DNA of 55,986 bases from JANXUC01 sp964619065 (GCA_964619065.1 CAZUCC010000027.1:1-55986); one strand, 5' to 3'; positions 8,303 to 17,563 are shown, numbered from the stretch's first letter. The notes: a model not told the origin generated them from the sequence alone. Program-made: numbers and translations.

Positions 8303-8876
8303 CGGGGCTCTCCTTGCTCAACTCACGGAGCAGCCACGCTTTCGCCAGCTTCCAGTCGCGCACAACTGTGTCTGGCGAAACTTTCAGAACCACAGCAGTT
8401 TCCTCCACGCTCAGTCCACCGAAAAAACGCAATTCCACAACTTGACACTTGCGCTGGTCAACTTTGGCCAGGGCATTGAGTGCGCTATCCACGGCCAGCA
8501 CCTCGGGTTGAGACCGTACTGAAACCACCGGCGCCGCGTCTAGCGAGATGGATTGCGCTCCGCCACCGCGCTTGTGCGACTGGCGGGCCCGCGCCTGATC
8601 CGTGAGAATGCGCCGCATCTGCCGTGCGCACAACGCAAAGAAATGAGCACGATTCTGCCAGTCAATGCGTTGCAGATCTCCTAGCCGCAGGTACAGCTCG
8701 TTAATCAGGCCAGTGGTCTGTAGAGTGTGACCGTCTCGCTCCCCCTTCATACAATGTTTGGCGGCCCGATGAAGTTCTCGGTACACCTGAGGTGTTAATT
8801 TCTCAAGGGCTTTCTCGTCTCCGAGACGCCACGCCCGAAGCAGTTCGGTGATCTCGTCTCCTTCGAGTTTAGTCAT
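8292..8876 (-). CDS. ECF-like RNA polymerase sigma factor paired with a Ser/Thr kinase
   Basis: 194 residues with sigma region 2 (about 10-95) and region 4 (about 130-185) including the helix-turn-helix LSVEETAVVLKVSPDTVVRD. It belongs to the sigma-70-like subfamily commonly found next to eukaryote-type kinases. In region 2.2, where ordinary ECF factors carry an acidic DAED-type patch for contact with the beta' subunit, this protein has QTTG (residues 53-56) followed by LINELYLRL. In the kinase-linked ECF group, loss of the acidic patch is compensated by threonine phosphorylation. The adjacent cotranscribed kinase is therefore the likely activator, though it is frameshifted in this sequence. 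Confidence 0.85.
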   Translation of the reverse strand: MTKLEGDEITELLRAWRLGDEKALEKLTPQVYRELHRAAKHCMKGERDGHTLQTTGLINELYLRLGDLQRIDWQNRAHFFALCARQMRRILTDQARARQSHKRGGGAQSISLDAAPVVSVRSQPEVLAVDSALNALAKVDQRKCQVVELRFFGGLSVEETAVVLKVSPDTVVRDWKLAKAWLLRELSKESPDGC

Positions 8877-9107
8877 TGAAAACCATTACGTTACGGGAAG
8901 ACGACAGCCACGTTCCGCAAACATTAGCACAGCCATGAGGCGCTTCCAAGCCCTGGCCGGCTGAGTACTCTCCGTGGGCCGATTACGTCTGACGCCCGCC
9001 GTTTCCGCTAATAGAGAGTGAGGGAGTAAAAACCTGCTCTCTGGCAAGGCAAATATTTCCAAGGCCCTCGCGCCATCTTGACGAGAGCTTTAAACAGGAG
9101 GAAAACA

Positions 9108-9560
9108 ATGAGACAAAAATCAAGTGTAAAACGTTTGGCCTTTTGCGTGATCGCTCTTTGCGTCAGCTTCGGGGCCTTTATGTCGCAGCAAGGTTATGCC
9201 CAGGAGGCATCGACAGCATGCACGCTGGCTACGCTAAAAGGCGCGTATGTTTTCAATGCAACGGGGTACGACATCGGTAGCTCAGGTCCGGCCCCCAAGG
9301 CCATCGTTGAATCCTTGATTTTCAAGGGAGATGGCACGTTAACCAGCCTGGCCACGGTCAGCCTGAACGGTACGATTCACTCCGGCATTCCTGGGAGTGG
9401 GATCTATACCGTGAACTCCAATTGTACCGGCACGCTTACCTTCAATGGGCCAGGACTCACGTTCGATCTGTTCCTCGCGTCCAACGGAACCAGATTTCAC
9501 ATGATCCAAACCAACCCAAATACGGTGCTGGCCGGAGAAGTTCGGAGGGTTCCACACTAG
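9108..9560 (+). CDS. Small exported protein, function unknown
   Basis: 150 residues from ATG 9108, preceded by AGGAGG at a good distance; an upstream TTG in frame lacks such support. A signal peptide is clear (basic start, hydrophobic LAFCVIALCVSFGAFM, cleavage probably after YAQ at about residue 31). The mature part of about 120 residues is rich in Gly, Thr and Ser and has two cysteines that could form a disulfide; it reads like a small beta-sandwich. Similar short exported proteins are frequent in Acidobacteria but I know no function. It stands alone between divergent transcription units. Confidence 0.7.
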   Translation: MRQKSSVKRLAFCVIALCVSFGAFMSQQGYAQEASTACTLATLKGAYVFNATGYDIGSSGPAPKAIVESLIFKGDGTLTSLATVSLNGTIHSGIPGSGIYTVNSNCTGTLTFNGPGLTFDLFLASNGTRFHMIQTNPNTVLAGEVRRVPH

Positions 9561-9621
9561 AGCATGTCATTTTGGGGCGATGGCAAGTAACATCGTACGA
9601 GGATGTAGCTTTCCCGTCGCC

Positions 9622-10065
9622 TCAAATTACTCTCGGTTGACGAACTACGCGGAAGTTGACCGTCCATGAAGACCCGCGCACGCGAATTACTTCCGTTGGC
9701 CGACGACCCACCCACAATCTCAGCCATCGCTTGTGGACACTACACCCCGACCTCCGCCGGTACGCGCTGGGCGAGACTCCCGTCTGTCGCTGGAAAAGCT
9801 TGCGGAAAAATGCCACATCTTGATACCCCCCTGCGTCACTGATCTCCTGCAAGGTGCGCTGGCCGCTCTCCAGCAGGCGTTTAGCGGCGGCGATCCGTAG
9901 CTTCTGCAAGTAGATCAACGGGCTGTCCCCGGTGACTTGCAGAAAGCGGCGAACGAAATTGCGCAGGCTCATGCCCACGCGCCGGGAGGCGTTCCTGCTC
10001 TTGTCTTCTGAACTAGGAGAGCCAAGGGCAGATTCCCAACTCATTGCATTTTCGAAACACTGCAC
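9622..10065 (-). pseudogene. AraC-family regulator remnant
   Basis: The frame encodes the double helix-turn-helix of an AraC/GlxA-type activator: RVGMSLRNFVRRFLQVTGDSP (about 29-49), LLESGQRTLQEISDAGGYQDV and FQRQTGVSPSAYRRR (to about 105). Before it are about 28 unrelated residues with no effector domain, and after YRRR the frame runs on for about 40 basic residues not typical of the family. The usual N-terminal DJ-1/PfpI-like domain is absent and the next gene, polX, ends 7 bases upstream. I infer a decayed fragment; a short functional HTH protein is possible but less likely. Confidence 0.6.
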
Positions 10066-10071
10066 TGGTTT

Positions 10072-11817
10072 CTACCCCAACGCCTGCAAGAATTTCGCCG
10101 CTGGCAAAGTATTCAACACATCGTCTTTGGTCAACCAAGCCCGCCGTGCCTGCAAGACCCCGTAGCAAATCTTTTCCATGTGCGACGTGTGGTGGGAGTC
10201 GGTTTTGATCACAATCTTCACGCCGCCTTCGTTCGCCATGCGCAGATGCCGGTCATTCAGGTCCAGCCGCTCGGGATACGAATTCAACTCCATTGCCACT
10301 TTCAGCTTGGCCGCCGCGTCCAGCACCGCTTCCATGTCGAGCGCGTAGGCATCCCGGCGCAAGAGCTGCCGTCCCGTTGGATGTCCCAGAATCGCCGTAT
10401 TCTTGTTTTCCATCGCCCTCAGGAGCCGGTCCGTCATTTCTGCCGATTCCTGATTGAAGTGCGAATGCACGCTGGCAATTACGACATCCATCTGCTCGAG
10501 AACGGAATCGGAGAGATCGAGCGAGCCATCTGCCAGAATGTCCACCTCGATTCCAGCGAAGACGCGAATGCCGTTTTTTCCCCCGCTCAGTTTCTTGTCA
10601 ACCTCCCGAATTCGCGCGATATGCTGCACCGCCCGCGCATCGTCCAGTCCGTTGGCGAACGCCAGATTCTTGGAGTGGTCGGTGATGGCGATGTATTGAT
10701 ACCCACGCTTACGAGCCGCCTCCGCCATTTCTTCGATGGTGTTCTTCCCATCGGTCTCGACGGTGTGCATGTGCACGTCGCCATGCAGGTCTTCCACCGT
10801 GATCAAATCCGGCAGTGTGTGCTTTTCCGCGGCTTCAATTTCTCCCAGGCCCTCGCGCAATTCCGGCGGAATGTAGTCCAGCTTCAAGGTGGCGTAGATC
10901 TCTTCTTCTGTCTTGCTCGCAACGCGCTTCTCGTCTTCGAGGCGCGCCAGCCCATACTCGTTCAGCGTGTAGCCCATCTTGAGCGCGCGTTGCCGCAGAG
11001 TTATGTTGTGCGATTTCGATCCCGTAAAATACTGCAAAGCCGCGCCAAACGATTCCGCTGCCAGCAGCCGCACATCGACCTGCAGGTGGTTTCGCATGTG
11101 GAAACTAATCTTGTTATCGCCGCGCGCGATCACATCGGTCAGCCCCGGGAAAAGCAGGATGTGCTCCATCACCTTTTGGCGCGACTCTTCCGTCTCGCAA
11201 GCTTTGCCGGTGACCAACACGTCGAGGTCGCCCACGGTCTCCCGTCCGCGCCGCAGCGATCCCGCCGGAGTAATCTTCTCGATGCCCGCGATTTTCTTCA
11301 GATGTGCCGCCAACTCCTCCGCCGTGTCGGCGGCCACATCGATCAAAAAACGTCCTGTGATCCGGCGGTAATTTTCAATCGCCTTCAGCAGCTTCTGTTC
11401 GTGCTTCTCGCCCATGCGCGGTAGCTCGCGAATTTTGCCTTCGCGGGCCAGCTTCTCCACGCCGTCCACGTCCGCCACCTGGTGGGCGCTCCAGATTAGA
11501 GCAATCGTCTTCGGCCCCAGGCCCTGAATTTTGAGCAGGTCGAGCATCGAGGCCTTGTATTTGGCGATCATTTCGGTGTGAACGCCAATCTGCCCTGTGG
11601 CAAAAAGCTCCTGTAGGTTCGCCAGCATGCCTTTGCCGATGCCGGGAACTTCCAGGAGCTTTTTGGGTTCTTGTATCAAGTCGCGTACTTGTTGCGGCAG
11701 CGCATCGATCGCTTCCGCGGCACGACGATACGACCGGATCCGGAACACGTCCTGGCCGTCAATTTCGAGCAGGTCCGCCGTTTCGTAAAGCAGACTCGCT
11801 ATCGCTTTGTTTTCCAT
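10072..11817 (-). CDS. polX: DNA polymerase/3'-5' exonuclease PolX
   Basis: 581 residues from ATG 11817 (the frame continues 14 codons upstream). Helix-hairpin-helix motifs lie in the N-terminal third (EVPGIGKGMLANLQEL, about 50-65; IQGLGPKTIALIW, about 94-106). The family X polymerase core has GSLRRGRETVGDLDVLVTG (about 181-199) with the metal-binding Asp pair. The C-terminal PHP domain begins LHGDVHMHTVETDGK (about 335-349), continues with ITDHSKNLA and ends with the KIVIKTDSHH block. PolX acts in base-excision and gap repair in the cytoplasm. Length matches bacterial PolX (about 570-580). A long open frame antisense to it is a shadow. Confidence 0.93.
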   Translation of the reverse strand: MENKAIASLLYETADLLEIDGQDVFRIRSYRRAAEAIDALPQQVRDLIQEPKKLLEVPGIGKGMLANLQELFATGQIGVHTEMIAKYKASMLDLLKIQGLGPKTIALIWSAHQVADVDGVEKLAREGKIRELPRMGEKHEQKLLKAIENYRRITGRFLIDVAADTAEELAAHLKKIAGIEKITPAGSLRRGRETVGDLDVLVTGKACETEESRQKVMEHILLFPGLTDVIARGDNKISFHMRNHLQVDVRLLAAESFGAALQYFTGSKSHNITLRQRALKMGYTLNEYGLARLEDEKRVASKTEEEIYATLKLDYIPPELREGLGEIEAAEKHTLPDLITVEDLHGDVHMHTVETDGKNTIEEMAEAARKRGYQYIAITDHSKNLAFANGLDDARAVQHIARIREVDKKLSGGKNGIRVFAGIEVDILADGSLDLSDSVLEQMDVVIASVHSHFNQESAEMTDRLLRAMENKNTAILGHPTGRQLLRRDAYALDMEAVLDAAAKLKVAMELNSYPERLDLNDRHLRMANEGGVKIVIKTDSHHTSHMEKICYGVLQARRAWLTKDDVLNTLPAAKFLQALG

Positions 11818-11926
11818 GGGTCCCGCTTCGATTGTAGCGGGAACCCTGCCGGGAGACACATGCTCTCTTCGCAGCGTACGGGGGGGCCGTCATGCGAGGA
11901 AAGCTAAACTACCTGGTGAAGCGAAG

Positions 11927-12136
11927 CTAAGTAGCCCGAGTTACATTGGCAGCTTGGGGCCCCTTCTGTCCCTGGATAATCTCGAATTCCACGGTGTCGC
12001 CCTCTTGCAGGCTTTTGTAACCTTCCGTTGAGATGGCGCTGTAGTGGACGAATACGTCCGCTCCGCCATCGTGGCCGATAAAACCAAACCCTTTTGCGTT
12101 GTTAAACCACTTGACTGTCCCTTTCAAACGATCCAC
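11927..12136 (-). CDS. csp: Cold-shock domain protein (CspA family)
   Basis: 69 residues from GTG 12136, with GGAGGGGG 7 bases upstream fixing this start. The single OB-fold cold-shock domain has both RNA-binding motifs: GFGFI (RNP1, about residues 16-20) and VFVHY (RNP2, about 28-32), preceded by GTVKWFNNAKG. Length is exactly that of the family. Such proteins bind single-stranded RNA/DNA as RNA chaperones. It is monocistronic between polX and the NUDIX gene. Confidence 0.93.
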   Translation of the reverse strand: MDRLKGTVKWFNNAKGFGFIGHDGGADVFVHYSAISTEGYKSLQEGDTVEFEIIQGQKGPQAANVTRAT

Positions 12137-12214
12137 TGCGGTACCCCCTCCGAGGGATGCCGGAAATTGTGCTACCAGTCCAAGTAGGTGTCAAGTCGTT
12201 AAAAAAGAAACCGC

Positions 12215-12784
12215 TTACAGGGTTTTCCCATATTCCCGGAGCCAGAGGACTCCACAAATCGTTTTTGCATCGCGGATTTGGCCACTTTGCACCATTCTCG
12301 CGGCTTTGGACAAAGGCACGAAGCGCACGTCGATGATCTCATCCGCCTCGGGCTGCGCCTTTCCGAGCTTCAATTCTCGTGCAAGGAAGATGGACATGGT
12401 CTCCGCCAGAAAGCCCGGGCTAGCGTGGAACTTCATGATCCGCTTCCACGACTTCGCCGTAAACCCTGTCTCTTCCAGCAGTTCGCGTTTGGCTCCTGCC
12501 AGCTCCGTTTCTCCCGGATCGATCCGTCCAGCGGGCAGCTCCCATATCTTTTTTCCTACTGTGTAGCGATACTGAACCTCCAGCAGGACCTGTGGTTCTC
12601 TCCTGGATTCGTCCACCGCCAAGATCACCACTGATCCGGGATGCCGCACGATGTCGCGCCGCACCTCGATATTGCCGGGCTCAATCACCTGATCCGACGT
12701 CACCCAGAACACAGGGCCGCGATACATTTCTTTGGAAGACAACACTTGCGCGGAATTGTTCTTCGTGGATTTCTTGTTTGCCAT
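12215..12784 (-). CDS. NUDIX hydrolase, ADP-ribose pyrophosphatase-like
   Basis: 189 residues. The complete Nudix box is visible at about 93-115 (G, five residues, E, seven residues, REL-EE-G-F), embedded as GRIDPGET...RELLEETGF. The upstream segment VVILAVDE...VLLEVQYRYTVGKKIWELPAG is characteristic of ADP-ribose/ADP-sugar pyrophosphatases, and a Pro after ASPG at about 131-134 fits that group. Likely cytosolic hydrolysis of ADP-ribose-type nucleotides; the exact substrate cannot be read from sequence. Divergent from the deoxyribosyltransferase gene. Confidence 0.85.
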   Translation of the reverse strand: MANKKSTKNNSAQVLSSKEMYRGPVFWVTSDQVIEPGNIEVRRDIVRHPGSVVILAVDESRREPQVLLEVQYRYTVGKKIWELPAGRIDPGETELAGAKRELLEETGFTAKSWKRIMKFHASPGFLAETMSIFLARELKLGKAQPEADEIIDVRFVPLSKAARMVQSGQIRDAKTICGVLWLREYGKTL

Positions 12785-12861
12785 GCTGACAATATACCCA
12801 AGCTGGACAAATTTCTCCGCAGCGATGAGGCTCGTTTATACTCTGCCTCGGTACATTGACC

Positions 12862-13314
12862 ATGAAAATTTACTTTGCAGGACCCTTGTTTTCGGCGGCT
12901 GAGCGCTCTTTTAACGTTCGAGTGGGGAGGCTGCTGGAGAAGTCCCGCCACGAAGTTTGGCTTCCTCAAGAGCACGAGCCACGCAAGAAAGATGCTCGCC
13001 TGATCTTTCTGAAAGATGTGGAGGGAATCGACTGGGCCGACGTGGTGGTCGCAAATATGGACGGCGCCGATCCAGATTCGGGTACCTGCTGGGAATGCGG
13101 ATACGCCTACGGTAAGAAACCTGTGATCGTCTTTCGCACCGATTTTCGCGCCGCCGGCGATACCGCGTCGGCCACCTACAACTTGATGCTGTCCGAGTCC
13201 GCCACGGTAAGGATCGACCGGCCGTTTGCCACGGAGGAGGCCCTCGCAGCAGCCATCCACAAAGCGCTGCGTCTACTTGACGGAAAACCCCGCGCCAGAA
13301 AGCAAAGCAGGTGA
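12862..13314 (+). CDS. Nucleoside 2-deoxyribosyltransferase family protein
   Basis: 150 residues from ATG 12862 (a TTG two codons upstream is in frame). The N-terminal strand KIYFAGPLFSAAE (about 2-14), the WADVVVANMDGADPDSGT segment (about 56-73) and CWECGYAYGKKPV (about 74-86) supplying the nucleophilic Glu match the nucleoside 2-deoxyribosyltransferase fold. These enzymes exchange or hydrolyse the base of deoxynucleosides or their monophosphates in salvage and pool cleaning. Length fits. The position next to a NUDIX hydrolase, divergently arranged, would suit nucleotide-pool sanitation, which is inference. Confidence 0.85.
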   Translation: MKIYFAGPLFSAAERSFNVRVGRLLEKSRHEVWLPQEHEPRKKDARLIFLKDVEGIDWADVVVANMDGADPDSGTCWECGYAYGKKPVIVFRTDFRAAGDTASATYNLMLSESATVRIDRPFATEEALAAAIHKALRLLDGKPRARKQSR

Positions 13315-13317
13315 TCC

Positions 13318-14112
13318 CTAAGGAAGGATTTTAAGCAAGGACTTCGGGAACATTGGTTCTTTTTCCTTGAACATCTCGTAGAAATCCAACACGGTTACGA
13401 ACAATACGAGTAGAAGCGGGAGAAGTTCTACATGCCACTGATTGGCATGGTAATAGTTCTGAAGAATCCAACTGGGTGCCAAGGAGCACACAGCGGTGGA
13501 CAAATTCCTCGCAGCCCACACCCGAATGTGCGCTGAGTCTTTCTTCCACGACGGAGAAATCTTGTACGCATAGTCGTACAAAAGTACGATTCCCATCACC
13601 AACAGATAAGCGCTCAGACCAAACCATCCTTCCGCGTGAGATTTCAGGGTTAAACTCCAGGCGAAGAAGATCAGAAAATGTACGTACCCCAGAGAAACAT
13701 CATGGATGTGTTCTCCGCGAGGATTTTTGAAAAACACAACGGCTCCCAAGTAAAACCGGGTAATCATCAACAGGAACACGAGCAATCGAAAAGACTCGAG
13801 CCACCAAGTGTCGCTACCCGGCGCGACCGCTTGCGGAGGATCGACAAACCAGGCGGGAAGAACTCGAGGAAGAATATCAATCATGACTTGCCGCAAAGAA
13901 AATCCGACAATAACCCCATAAACCCAGAACATCTCCTTGCGGAGCTGGGTGGCGAGCTGTTCGCGAGTCGCCGCAGCCGGAGGCGGCGCAGGTGCTGCGG
14001 GAGCTGGCGCGGTAACCTGTTTACTAGAGTCCTCGAGTTTTCCAGCAATGCGATCCAGTTCCTGGAGTTTATTGCCAAGCTTTTCGAGAAATTCTATGAG
14101 CGGTTGTTCCAT
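13318..14112 (-). CDS. Integral membrane protein with N-terminal coiled coil, function unknown
   Basis: 264 residues. A short helical region (about 5-33) is followed by an Ala/Pro-rich linker (about 34-50) and then five to six hydrophobic segments (about 62-85, 108-128, 142-156, 164-182, 210-222 and 230-245). It ends in a soluble KEKEPMFPKSLLKILP tail. I find no motif that names a family. It ends 3 bases after the convergent deoxyribosyltransferase gene, leaving no space for a separate terminator. Confidence 0.65.
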   Translation of the reverse strand: MEQPLIEFLEKLGNKLQELDRIAGKLEDSSKQVTAPAPAAPAPPPAAATREQLATQLRKEMFWVYGVIVGFSLRQVMIDILPRVLPAWFVDPPQAVAPGSDTWWLESFRLLVFLLMITRFYLGAVVFFKNPRGEHIHDVSLGYVHFLIFFAWSLTLKSHAEGWFGLSAYLLVMGIVLLYDYAYKISPSWKKDSAHIRVWAARNLSTAVCSLAPSWILQNYYHANQWHVELLPLLLVLFVTVLDFYEMFKEKEPMFPKSLLKILP

Positions 14113-14273
14113 GACCTGTCCTGGGCCCAGAAGTATACCTGAAAGTCGGGAAGGTATCCTGATTCACAGACGCTGTTCTCCCTGGAGCACGCCGCGACGA
14201 AGGGCTGGGAGCGGGCTACGGTTGGAGATGGTCAGTGGGTCAGGTACTTTCGTGGCATACGGTGTCATTTCGG

Positions 14274-14309
14274 TATAATGCAAACAGGGCTATCATTAAG
14301 TTATAACTA
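14274..14309 (+). promoter_or_regulatory. Candidate promoter and palindrome upstream of small exported protein
   Basis: A consensus TATAAT is at 14274-14279, with GTGGCA at 14252-14257 as the best -35 candidate at a 16-base spacing. Between it and the ATG at 14312 is the perfect 10-bp palindrome AGTTATAACT (14300-14309), which would lie in the early transcribed region and could be an operator. Only sequence resemblance supports this. Confidence 0.35.
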
Positions 14310-14311
14310 AC

Positions 14312-14581
14312 ATGCGTTCGCTCTCGAAAAAGATAGCTTGGCTCTGCATACTACTGACTCTCGGGTCAGCGGTAGCGTTTGCCCTGCATCACCATTCGGG
14401 CGCGATCGAAGCGGCAAAGTGCACGGTCTGCGTTGCCGCCCATTCTGCTTCTCCCAAAGCTGTTTCAACCCTTCCGAACACAACGTTTTCTTTTGTAACC
14501 ATCCTTCAACTGGAACCAGTTTCCGCCAAACAACGCCTCATCGCGTTTGCCCTCTGCATTCGCCCTCCTCCTATCGTCTAA
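14312..14581 (+). CDS. Small exported His/Cys protein upstream of TonB receptor
   Basis: 89 residues. An N-terminal hydrophobic segment (about 8-24, IAWLCILLTLGSAVAFA) is followed by a HHH cluster (about 25-27) and a CTVCVAAHS motif (about 37-45), ending in RPPPIV. A His cluster plus CxxC suggests metal binding, like small DUF2946-type proteins often found next to metal transport genes; the family assignment is uncertain. No strong ribosome-binding site is visible before ATG 14312. The TonB receptor starts 85 bases downstream on the same strand, so the two are probably cotranscribed and may work on the same substrate. Confidence 0.55.
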   Translation: MRSLSKKIAWLCILLTLGSAVAFALHHHSGAIEAAKCTVCVAAHSASPKAVSTLPNTTFSFVTILQLEPVSAKQRLIAFALCIRPPPIV

Positions 14582-14666
14582 AAATCAAATTGCAGTCGTA
14601 TCCAGGCCGGTTCGTATTCGAAGAACCGTTTCCTTGATCTTTTAGACCAATTCTCTGGAGGAATTT

Positions 14667-17402
14667 ATGTTGGCTTCTTATAAGAAGCCGCTTCAAGCGG
14701 CTTTATTGGTGGTTTTCTATTTTGGTTTAAGTTTCAGCGCTTACGCGCAGTCGGGAAGTTCGACGTCCGTGACAGGTACTGTTGCCGATCCCTCAGGCGC
14801 CATCGTTCCGAATGCAACTGTGGAGCTTCATAACCCTGTCAGTGGTTTTGCCCGAACCATGACCACGGATGCTCTGGGAAAGTTTACGATCCCGAATGTC
14901 CCATTCAATCCTTACCATCTGAGCGTTACGGGACAGGGATTCGCTGCATACTCGCAGGACATTGATGTTCGATCCAGCGTTCCTGTGAGTCTGGCTATCA
15001 CGCTCAATGTGCAAAGCTCGTCGGAAATCGTGAACGTCGAGGCTGCGGGCGATCTCTTGGAGAATGATTCAACGTTTCACACAGATGTGGACCGGGGCTT
15101 GTTCGATAAACTGCCGCTTGAAAGCCAGTCGTCTTCTTTGAGCTCGCTTGTGACGCTTGCTTCTCCCGGAATCGCGGCGGATTCCAATGGCCTCTTCCAC
15201 GGGATGGGCGACCACGCGGAAAACTCGTTTTCCGTCGATGGCCAGCCGATCACCGACCAGCAAAGCAAGGTTTTCTCCAACCAGATTCCCCTGGACGTGG
15301 TGGAGTCGTTGGAAGTTATTTCCGGCGCGCCTCCCGCAGAATTTGGCGAGAAGACGAGCGTGGTGATCAACGTCACAACGCGCTCGGGTCAGGGAATTAC
15401 CACACCCCATGGCAGCGTGAACGCTTCCTACGGGAGTTTCGGAACATCGAACGTTGGCTTCAACCTGGCCTACGGAGGGGCGAAGTGGGGAAACTTCATC
15501 TCCGCCAATGGACTGAATAGCGGGCGGTTTCTCGATCCACCGGAGTTTTCCGTGTTTCACGACAAGGGAAACGAAGAAAACGTGTTTGACCGAGTGGACT
15601 TTCAACTTTCCCAAGCCGATTCCATTCACTTGAATCTTGGGTTCACCCGTTCCTGGTTCCAGACGCCCAATTCCTTCGATGCGCAAAATGCGACGGCTTG
15701 GTCGGGGCTCGTGGTTGACAATGGTGGCCTCGGTCCCGATGGCATCCCCGTTGGTGCCGCCGATCAGCGTTCACAAATCAAGACCTTCAACATCGCACCC
15801 TCCTGGACCCGCTTGCTCAATCCCAACACGGTATTCACGCTAGGTGCATTCGTCCGGCGCGACGCGTTTAACTATTACCGCAGCGCGAATCCATTCGCCG
15901 ATCTCGCACCCGGTGCTCAGTCACAGACTCTCGACCAAAACCGGACGTTGACCAATGCAGGCCTTCGTTCGGATATCTCTTACGTGAAAGGGATTCACAA
16001 CCTGAAGGCAGGGGCTACTTATCACCAGACATTTCTCGACGAGAGCAGCCGTTTCGGCATTGTGGATCCGACATTTAACCCGGTTTGCTTCAATGCAGAC
16101 GGAAGCCCTGACACCGACCCTATGGTTACCGATTCTGGGCAGTGTGGCGGCCCGCAAAATCCGGGTGGTGCGCAGAATCCGGACTTTAACGCTCTCCTGC
16201 TTCCCGTTGATCTGACGCGCGGAGGATCCCTGTTTCCTTTTCACGGTCACACAGACGTCAAGCTCTTGTCCTTATATCTGCAGGACGCCATCACAAAGGG
16301 AAACTGGTCGTTCAATCTCGGATTGCGCGGTGATTTGTACAACGGCCTCACTTCGCACAAGGAAGCCGAGCCTCGTGTTGGGGTCGCTTATAACATCAAG
16401 AGGACCAGCACGGTTCTTCGTGCGTCGTATGCGCGGCTTGTGGAAACCCCGTTTAACGAAAATCTGGTGCTTTCCAGTACCGGATGTGCCGATCCAGTAC
16501 TGAATCCGCTTCTGACCTGTTCGTCGAATGTGGCCACGCCTTTCAGCCCCGGCTGGCGCAATGAGTTCCACGTGGGTCTGCAGCAGGCGTTGGGTCCGTA
16601 TCTGGTCTTCTCGGGTGAGTACGTCTGGAAATACACCCATAACGCCTACGACTTCGGGATATTCGGGAGCACTCCGCTCACGTTCCCAATCGAATGGCAC
16701 AACTCCAAGATTCCAGGAGTTGCCGGACGCTTGAGCGTGCCCAACATCCATGGATTCTCGGCTCTTTTCATCTTCTCCAGTGTTGCCGCGCGGTTCTACA
16801 ATCCGCAGCTCGGCGGCGCGGGGGCTGTACCGCCCGGAACGGGTGGAAGTGGCAACACCCCGTTCCGCATCGACCACGACGAGAAATTCAATCAGACGAC
16901 GCACCTGCAATACCAGCCGTGGAAGTCCGGACCGTGGGTCGGCGTCAACTGGCGCTATGACAGTGGTCTGGTGGCGGGCTCTGTGCCATTTGCAAATGCC
17001 GGCGATGCCTCGATCGATCTGAGCGGCTTCACTCCCGATCAGCAGTTCCAGGCGGGCCTGTTTTGCGGATCGCTGCACGCCACTCCGACGACACCAATCA
17101 GCTCAAGCTTGGGGACGAACGTGTGCCCTGTGGCGCAATTCGGCTCCAACCTTGTAAAGATTCCCGCAGTCGGCACGGAGAGCGACGACCGTAACCCGCC
17201 GCGTATCCAACCACGCAACCTGTTTGACCTTGCAGTCGGTGACGACAACCTCTTCAAAGGCGACCGTTACAAGTGGAGCCTTCAGGTCACGGCCATCAAT
17301 CTGACGAACAAGAAGGCGTTATATAACTTCCTGTCCACGTTCAGCGGCACACATTATGTTACGCCGCGAGCGCTGACCGCTCAGCTTGCCTTTCACTTCT
17401 AA
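14667..17402 (+). CDS. TonB-dependent receptor, Oar-like, with carboxypeptidase-regulatory domain
   Basis: 911 residues from ATG 14667 with GGAGG upstream. Signal peptide to about residue 27 (ends AYAQ). A CarboxypepD_reg-like beta-sandwich (about 33-120) starts VTGTVADPSGAIVPNATVEL. The plug domain (about 125-240) holds FSVDGQPITDQQ and VVINVTTRSG. The rest is a predicted outer-membrane barrel ending in the terminal aromatic TAQLAFHF. Oar-like receptors are abundant in Acidobacteria; substrates are mostly unknown. The cotranscribed small His/Cys protein hints at metal or metal-complex uptake, which is inference. A strong hairpin follows the stop. Confidence 0.88.
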   Translation: MLASYKKPLQAALLVVFYFGLSFSAYAQSGSSTSVTGTVADPSGAIVPNATVELHNPVSGFARTMTTDALGKFTIPNVPFNPYHLSVTGQGFAAYSQDIDVRSSVPVSLAITLNVQSSSEIVNVEAAGDLLENDSTFHTDVDRGLFDKLPLESQSSSLSSLVTLASPGIAADSNGLFHGMGDHAENSFSVDGQPITDQQSKVFSNQIPLDVVESLEVISGAPPAEFGEKTSVVINVTTRSGQGITTPHGSVNASYGSFGTSNVGFNLAYGGAKWGNFISANGLNSGRFLDPPEFSVFHDKGNEENVFDRVDFQLSQADSIHLNLGFTRSWFQTPNSFDAQNATAWSGLVVDNGGLGPDGIPVGAADQRSQIKTFNIAPSWTRLLNPNTVFTLGAFVRRDAFNYYRSANPFADLAPGAQSQTLDQNRTLTNAGLRSDISYVKGIHNLKAGATYHQTFLDESSRFGIVDPTFNPVCFNADGSPDTDPMVTDSGQCGGPQNPGGAQNPDFNALLLPVDLTRGGSLFPFHGHTDVKLLSLYLQDAITKGNWSFNLGLRGDLYNGLTSHKEAEPRVGVAYNIKRTSTVLRASYARLVETPFNENLVLSSTGCADPVLNPLLTCSSNVATPFSPGWRNEFHVGLQQALGPYLVFSGEYVWKYTHNAYDFGIFGSTPLTFPIEWHNSKIPGVAGRLSVPNIHGFSALFIFSSVAARFYNPQLGGAGAVPPGTGGSGNTPFRIDHDEKFNQTTHLQYQPWKSGPWVGVNWRYDSGLVAGSVPFANAGDASIDLSGFTPDQQFQAGLFCGSLHATPTTPISSSLGTNVCPVAQFGSNLVKIPAVGTESDDRNPPRIQPRNLFDLAVGDDNLFKGDRYKWSLQVTAINLTNKKALYNFLSTFSGTHYVTPRALTAQLAFHF

Positions 17403-17412
17403 GACTATTCCG

Positions 17413-17440
17413 GCAAGGACGGCCACTCGGCCGTCCTTGC
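17413..17440 (+). terminator. Strong hairpin after TonB receptor
   Basis: A perfect 12-bp stem (GCAAGGACGGCC with its complement) and an ACTC loop lie 11 bases after the receptor stop. There is no T-run, but stem strength and position suggest transcription termination. Confidence 0.6.
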
Positions 17441-17487
17441 GGAGGTAGCCGACAGTTACCCTGATCGAAAGCTATGCAAAATGAATT

Positions 17488-17563
<76 letters not shown>

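Noticed and set aside
10180..11424. 414-codon open frame on the plus strand
   Set aside because: Lies entirely antisense to polX, whose domains are clear; composition reads as a high-GC shadow with no recognisable motif.
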